DNA of 17,256 bases from contig JAWUVZ010000069.1 of assembly GCA_034112105.1 (NCBI GenBank), positions 1-17,256 on the forward strand, written 5' to 3'. Within the stretch, counting starts at the first letter, position 1; every line of letters starts with the position of its first letter. The position numbers and the translations under genes are program-made. This DNA comes from Glaciecola sp034112105 (lineage in GTDB: Bacteria; Pseudomonadota; Gammaproteobacteria; Enterobacterales; Alteromonadaceae). Under the pieces are notes generated by a model. That model was not told the origin of the DNA and did not search any database. It was given only the letters and a program-made list of their open reading frames with translations. Shown in pieces: positions 13,549 through 17,256 of this stretch.

Positions 13549-14181
13549 ATGACAAATATAATAACAGAACCACAAAGCGCATTAGTACCTATGGTAATAG
13601 AGCAAACTCCTCGTGGTGAGCGCTCTTATGACATCTATTCACGCCTATTAAAAGAGAATGTCATTTTTATGGTGGGTCAGGTTGAAGATCATATGGCGAA
13701 CTTAATTGTTGCTCAAATGCTATTTTTGGAAGCAGAAAACCCTGAAAAAGATATTTTCTTATACATTAATTCACCTGGCGGGTCAGTGACAGCGGGTATG
13801 GCAATATATGATACAATGAATTTCATAAAGCCAGATGTTAGTACTGTATGTATAGGCCAGGCAGCTAGTATGGGGGCATTTTTGCTTTCTGCCGGTGCAA
13901 AAGGAAAGCGTTATTGTTTGCCGAACGCACGTGTTATGATCCATCAACCATTAGGTGGATTCCAAGGGCAGGCATCTGACTTTGAAATACATGCGAAAGA
14001 AATCCTGTCTATTAAAGAGAAGATGAATAGACTGATGGCCCAACACACTGGTCAAGATTATGAGAAAGTGGCAAAAGACACCGACCGTGATAACTTTTTA
14101 AGTGCGCAAGATTCAGTCGACTACGGTTTAGTTGATGCAGTAATGACAAATCGTGCAGACGTATTGAAAAAAGCAGATTAA
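13549..14181 (+). CDS. clpP: ATP-dependent Clp protease proteolytic subunit ClpP
   Basis: Self-compartmentalised serine protease forming a double heptamer. It works with ClpX (next gene) or ClpA on SsrA-tagged and regulatory proteins. I choose the ATG at 13549 (210 residues, GAAGAG just upstream). The ATG at 13537 directly abuts the terminator T-run and has no ribosome site. With the 13549 start the triad is Ser107 (A-A-S-M-G-A), His132 (M-I-H-Q-P) and Asp181 (D-R-D-N-F). Counted from 13537 the numbers are 111, 136 and 185, as in the E. coli precursor. Y-I-N-S-P-G-G-S-V (77-85 from 13537) forms the oxyanion strand. A propeptide before A-L-V-P-M-V is likely removed by self-cleavage. clpX follows after 101 bases. 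Confidence 0.97.
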   Translation: MTNIITEPQSALVPMVIEQTPRGERSYDIYSRLLKENVIFMVGQVEDHMANLIVAQMLFLEAENPEKDIFLYINSPGGSVTAGMAIYDTMNFIKPDVSTVCIGQAASMGAFLLSAGAKGKRYCLPNARVMIHQPLGGFQGQASDFEIHAKEILSIKEKMNRLMAQHTGQDYEKVAKDTDRDNFLSAQDSVDYGLVDAVMTNRADVLKKAD

Positions 14182-14208
14182 TCGCCATATTAAGTTATTG
14201 AGTAGTAG

Positions 14209-14239
14209 TGGCTCGCACTTCTTCGCATTTTGCGAGCCA
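14209..14239 (+). other. Hairpin without T-run in the clpP-clpX spacer
   Basis: TGGCTCGCA (14209-14217) pairs perfectly with TGCGAGCCA (14231-14239) across a 13-base loop. An alternative small stem TCGCA/TGCGA shares the right arm. No T-run follows, so it may stabilise the upstream clpP message or partly attenuate transcription rather than terminate it. Confidence 0.6.
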
Positions 14240-14282
14240 TAATAAAGACCCAATTTAGGGTACGAACGAAAAGGCAAATTTT

Positions 14283-15560
14283 ATGAGTGATGACCATGAT
14301 AAAGACGGCGACAGCAAACTACTGTATTGCTCGTTTTGTGGTAAAAGCCAACATGAAGTTCGAAAGTTAATTGCGGGCCCCAGCGTATTTATATGTGATG
14401 AATGTGTTGAGTTGTGCAACGATATTATTCGGGAAGAAATTAAAGAAATTTCACCAAAGCAAAAAAATGATGCTTTACCGACTCCAAGCGATATCCACAA
14501 ACACCTAAACGATTACGTGATAGGCCAAGAGCATGCTAAGAAAGTATTAGCGGTAGCGGTTTATAACCACTACAAAAGGTTGCGTAATAATGATGTTCAT
14601 GAAGGCGTTGAATTAGGTAAAAGTAATATTCTTCTGATTGGTCCAACAGGCAGTGGTAAAACCCTGCTTGCGGAGACCTTAGCACGTTTATTAGATGTAC
14701 CTTTCACAATGGCCGACGCGACAACTCTAACTGAAGCGGGTTATGTAGGCGAAGATGTTGAAAATATCATCCAAAAATTGCTGCAGAAGTGTGACTACGA
14801 TCCTGAAAAAGCGCAACGTGGTATTGTTTATATTGATGAAATAGACAAAATTTCGCGAAAGTCTGACAACCCTTCAATTACTAGAGATGTTTCTGGTGAA
14901 GGTGTTCAGCAAGCATTGTTGAAACTTATTGAAGGTACTATTGCTTCCGTTCCGCCACAAGGTGGCAGAAAACATCCACAACAAGAGTTTTTACAAGTCG
15001 ATACTTCTAAGATTCTATTCATTTGTGGTGGTGCCTTCTCTGGCTTGGATAAAGTAATTGAACAACGAGTATCGAAAGGTGCTGGTATTGGTTTTGGTGC
15101 TGAAGTGAAGTCCTCTGCAGACAAAAAAGCTGTTAGCCAGTTGTTCAAAGAAGTTGAGCCACAAGATTTAGTTAAATACGGTCTTATTCCTGAATTTATT
15201 GGGCGATTACCGGTTGTTGCTAGTCTTGAAGAATTAAATGAAGAAGCGCTTATTCAGATATTGAAAGAGCCTAAGAACGCCATAACCAAGCAGTATGGTG
15301 CGTTATTCGCTTTAGAAGACACCGAACTCGAGTTTCGAGATGATGCGCTGCATGCAATTGCAACTAAAGCGATGAATCGCAAGACGGGTGCTCGCGGTCT
15401 ACGTTCTATAGTTGAAGCTGTTTTGCTAGATACGATGTACGAATTGCCGTCTATGCCAAAAGTAAGTAAGGTCGTAATAGATGAGGCCGTCATAAAAGGC
15501 GAGTCTAAACCACTACTGATTTACGATAATGAACAGAAAAAAAAGGCAGTTTCAGAGTAA
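14283..15560 (+). CDS. clpX: ClpX, AAA+ unfoldase of the ClpXP protease
   Basis: A hexameric ATP-driven unfoldase that feeds substrates to ClpP. The 425 residues compare with 424 in E. coli. The N-terminal zinc domain has Cys16, Cys19, Cys38 and Cys41. The AAA+ core shows Walker A G-P-T-G-S-G-K-T (120-127), pore loop G-Y-V-G (153-156), Walker B with Asp185-Glu186, the R-K-H loop (229-231) and sensor-2 G-A-R (369-371). The I-G-F tripeptide (269-271), which docks into ClpP, is intact. AAAAGG eight to nine bases upstream serves as ribosome site. A small ACCC/GGGT stem lies just before it. The gene follows clpP, presumably on the same transcript, and ends in a T-run terminator. Confidence 0.98.
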   Translation: MSDDHDKDGDSKLLYCSFCGKSQHEVRKLIAGPSVFICDECVELCNDIIREEIKEISPKQKNDALPTPSDIHKHLNDYVIGQEHAKKVLAVAVYNHYKRLRNNDVHEGVELGKSNILLIGPTGSGKTLLAETLARLLDVPFTMADATTLTEAGYVGEDVENIIQKLLQKCDYDPEKAQRGIVYIDEIDKISRKSDNPSITRDVSGEGVQQALLKLIEGTIASVPPQGGRKHPQQEFLQVDTSKILFICGGAFSGLDKVIEQRVSKGAGIGFGAEVKSSADKKAVSQLFKEVEPQDLVKYGLIPEFIGRLPVVASLEELNEEALIQILKEPKNAITKQYGALFALEDTELEFRDDALHAIATKAMNRKTGARGLRSIVEAVLLDTMYELPSMPKVSKVVIDEAVIKGESKPLLIYDNEQKKKAVSE

Positions 15561-15580
15561 AAATCTGCATTGAGGACCAT

Positions 15581-15630
15581 AAAAGCTGAGCTGGCAGAAC
15601 CATAAGGACTGACTTCTCAGCTTTTTTTTT
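15581..15630 (+). terminator. Intrinsic terminator of clpX
   Basis: AAAAGCTGAG (15581-15590) pairs with CTCAGCTTTT (15616-15625) across a 25-base loop, and the T-run extends to 15630. The loop is long but the stem and nine-T tract are good. It separates clpX from lon. Confidence 0.78.
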
Positions 15631-15660
15631 CGTTAATTTTCAGTTTTTTTTGAATTTTGG

Positions 15661-15688
15661 TTTGAACTTTGCCGGCCAGACCCCATAT
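15661..15688 (+). promoter_or_regulatory. Sigma-32 (heat-shock) promoter of lon
   Basis: The -35 TTTGAAC (15661-15667) is close to the CTTGAAA consensus. A 13-base spacer follows, then CCCCATAT (15681-15688), a full match to CCCCATNT. The start point would be about 25 bases before the lon ATG. In E. coli lon is also an RpoH target. Confidence 0.85.
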
Positions 15689-15719
15689 AAACAAGCAAGT
15701 GTAAAAACAAGAGAGAACT

Positions 15720-17256
15720 ATGACAACTGAGCTCAATAATCTCAGAACAATGCCAATATTGGCATTGCGCGATGTGGTTGTATACCCGCATATGGTTATC
15801 CCGCTCTTTGTAGGACGGGAAAAATCTATCCAATGTTTACAATCAGCAATGGATAATGACAAGCAAATATTTTTAGTCGCACAAAAAGACGCTGGTATTG
15901 ATGAGCCAGCAGTCGACGATATTTATACGGTTGGAACTGTAGCTACTATTCTGCAGCTACTTAAATTGCCTGATGGGACTGTTAAAGTGCTGGTAGAAGG
16001 GAATGTTCGTGGCCAAATTGAGAAGTACATTGCTCTTGAACCATTCTTTACTGGAGAGATCCATTCGATAGCTGCGGATACATTAGACGAAGCTGAGCAG
16101 GAAGTATTAATCCGGTCTGCTGTTTCGCAATTCGAAGGGTATGTAAAGCTGAACAAAAAAATTCCACCTGAAGTGCTAACGTCATTAAATGGTATCGAAG
16201 ACGCGGCAAGATTGGCCGACACGATGGCTGCTCATATGCCATTGAAATTGGCTGAGAAACAAAAAGTACTTGAAATGAACCAGATTGTGGAACGTTTAGA
16301 GTACTTAATGGCGCTCATGGAAGGTGAAATTGATTTATTACAGGTTGAGAAAAAAATAAGAACTCGCGTTAAAAAGCAGATGGAAAAAAGTCAGCGTGAG
16401 TATTATCTAAATGAGCAAATGAAAGCGATTCAAAAAGAATTAGGCGAGATGGATGAAGCGCCAGATGAATTTGAGGTGTTAGCTAAAAAGATTATCGAAG
16501 CGAAAATGCCTAAAGAAGCAAAAGAGAAGGCTGACGCTGAATTAAACAAATTGAAAATGATGTCTCCGATGTCAGCCGAAGCAACCGTCGTTAGAAGTTA
16601 TATCGAATGGTTGACATCGGTGCCATGGTATAAGCGTAGTACGGTGAAAAAAGACCTGGCTAAAGCTGAAGAGGTTTTGGATAACGACCACTACGGCCTA
16701 GAAAAAGTGAAGGAACGTATTCTAGAGTATTTAGCGGTGCAGCAACGCGTTAAAAAACTTAAAGGTCCGATTTTATGTTTGGTCGGTCCTCCTGGTGTTG
16801 GTAAAACGTCATTGGGTCAGTCTATTGCGAGAGCGACAGGCAGAGAATATGTAAGAATGGCTTTAGGTGGTATGCGAGATGAAGCTGAAATTCGAGGTCA
16901 TCGCCGCACATACATTGGTTCATTGCCGGGTAAGCTAATTCAAAAGATGTCGAAAGTTGGGGTTAAGAACCCATTGTTTTTGTTGGACGAGATAGACAAG
17001 ATGTCCTCTGATATGCGTGGAGACCCGTCTTCAGCGCTACTTGAGGTGCTTGATCCTGAGCAAAACTCAAAGTTTAGTGATCACTATTTAGAAGTCGATT
17101 ATGACCTTTCCGATGTCATGTTTGTGGCGACATCAAATAGTATGAATATTCCAGATCCTTTGTTAGACCGAATGGAAGTTATTCGTTTGTCTGGCTACAC
17201 AGAAGACGAAAAATTAAACATCGCGGTTCGCCATTTAATAAGCAAGCAAATTTCGC
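15720..17256 (+). CDS. lon: Lon ATP-dependent protease (3' end outside window)
   Basis: A soluble AAA+ protease that degrades misfolded proteins and short-lived regulators. The first 512 codons are present. The missing C-terminal part would hold the Ser-Lys protease dyad. The N-terminal LON substrate-binding domain (about 10-205) opens with L-R-D-V-V-V-Y-P-H-M-V-I-P-L. A coiled-coil linker follows. The AAA+ module has Walker A G-P-P-G-V-G-K-T at 356-363 and Walker B with Asp423-Glu424, the same numbers as in E. coli. R-G-H-R-R-T-Y-I-G-S-L-P-G lies between them. The ATG at 15720 has GAGAG four bases upstream. The frame is open without interruption to the window edge. A heat-shock promoter precedes it, and the clpX terminator isolates it from the Clp genes. 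Confidence 0.98.
   Translation, partial: MTTELNNLRTMPILALRDVVVYPHMVIPLFVGREKSIQCLQSAMDNDKQIFLVAQKDAGIDEPAVDDIYTVGTVATILQLLKLPDGTVKVLVEGNVRGQIEKYIALEPFFTGEIHSIAADTLDEAEQEVLIRSAVSQFEGYVKLNKKIPPEVLTSLNGIEDAARLADTMAAHMPLKLAEKQKVLEMNQIVERLEYLMALMEGEIDLLQVEKKIRTRVKKQMEKSQREYYLNEQMKAIQKELGEMDEAPDEFEVLAKKIIEAKMPKEAKEKADAELNKLKMMSPMSAEATVVRSYIEWLTSVPWYKRSTVKKDLAKAEEVLDNDHYGLEKVKERILEYLAVQQRVKKLKGPILCLVGPPGVGKTSLGQSIARATGREYVRMALGGMRDEAEIRGHRRTYIGSLPGKLIQKMSKVGVKNPLFLLDEIDKMSSDMRGDPSSALLEVLDPEQNSKFSDHYLEVDYDLSDVMFVATSNSMNIPDPLLDRMEVIRLSGYTEDEKLNIAVRHLISKQIS

Overview
The window looks like a chromosomal segment of a marine gammaproteobacterium of the Alteromonadales type (Colwelliaceae or a relative). 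The basis is an AT-rich sequence, protein sequences close to the E. coli forms, and the conserved order tig-clpP-clpX-lon. The genus is an inference. I see no insertion sequence, prophage or CRISPR array.

Left part (1 to about 10.8 kb), all on the minus strand. Reading in the direction of transcription: folD, a DUF1415 gene and trmO form a packed operon. proS, a metallo-beta-lactamase-fold hydrolase, phospholipase A1 (pldA) and a SpoU-type RNA methyltransferase follow in series. Next comes an exported trypsin-like protease with a long unrecognised C-terminal half, whose leader holds a 7-bp tandem repeat. Last are a membrane diguanylate cyclase and an overlapping periplasmic solute-binding protein that runs off the window. 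The final two look like a ligand-sensing pair feeding c-di-GMP synthesis.

Middle (10.9 to 11.6 kb), plus strand. A strong promoter with a GC-rich discriminator drives five tRNA genes, Pro-Arg-His-Leu-Pro. The two Pro genes are identical. A roughly 600-bp gene-free stretch follows, holding a degenerate 8-bp tandem repeat (12 units), a 12-bp triplicated motif and the probable tig promoter.

Right part (12.2 kb to the end), plus strand: tig (nascent-chain chaperone), clpP and clpX (the ClpXP protease) and the first two thirds of lon, a protein quality-control block. tig and clpX end in good intrinsic terminators. lon has a clear sigma-32 type heat-shock promoter. The clpP promoter candidate appears interleaved with the tig terminator.

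Most of the window is conserved housekeeping DNA. I do not see a convincing wholly new system. The points most worth a second look are the cyclase/binding-protein pair, the protease with its unknown C-terminal half and repeat-bearing leader, the tig/clpP junction, and the short-period repeat arrays.
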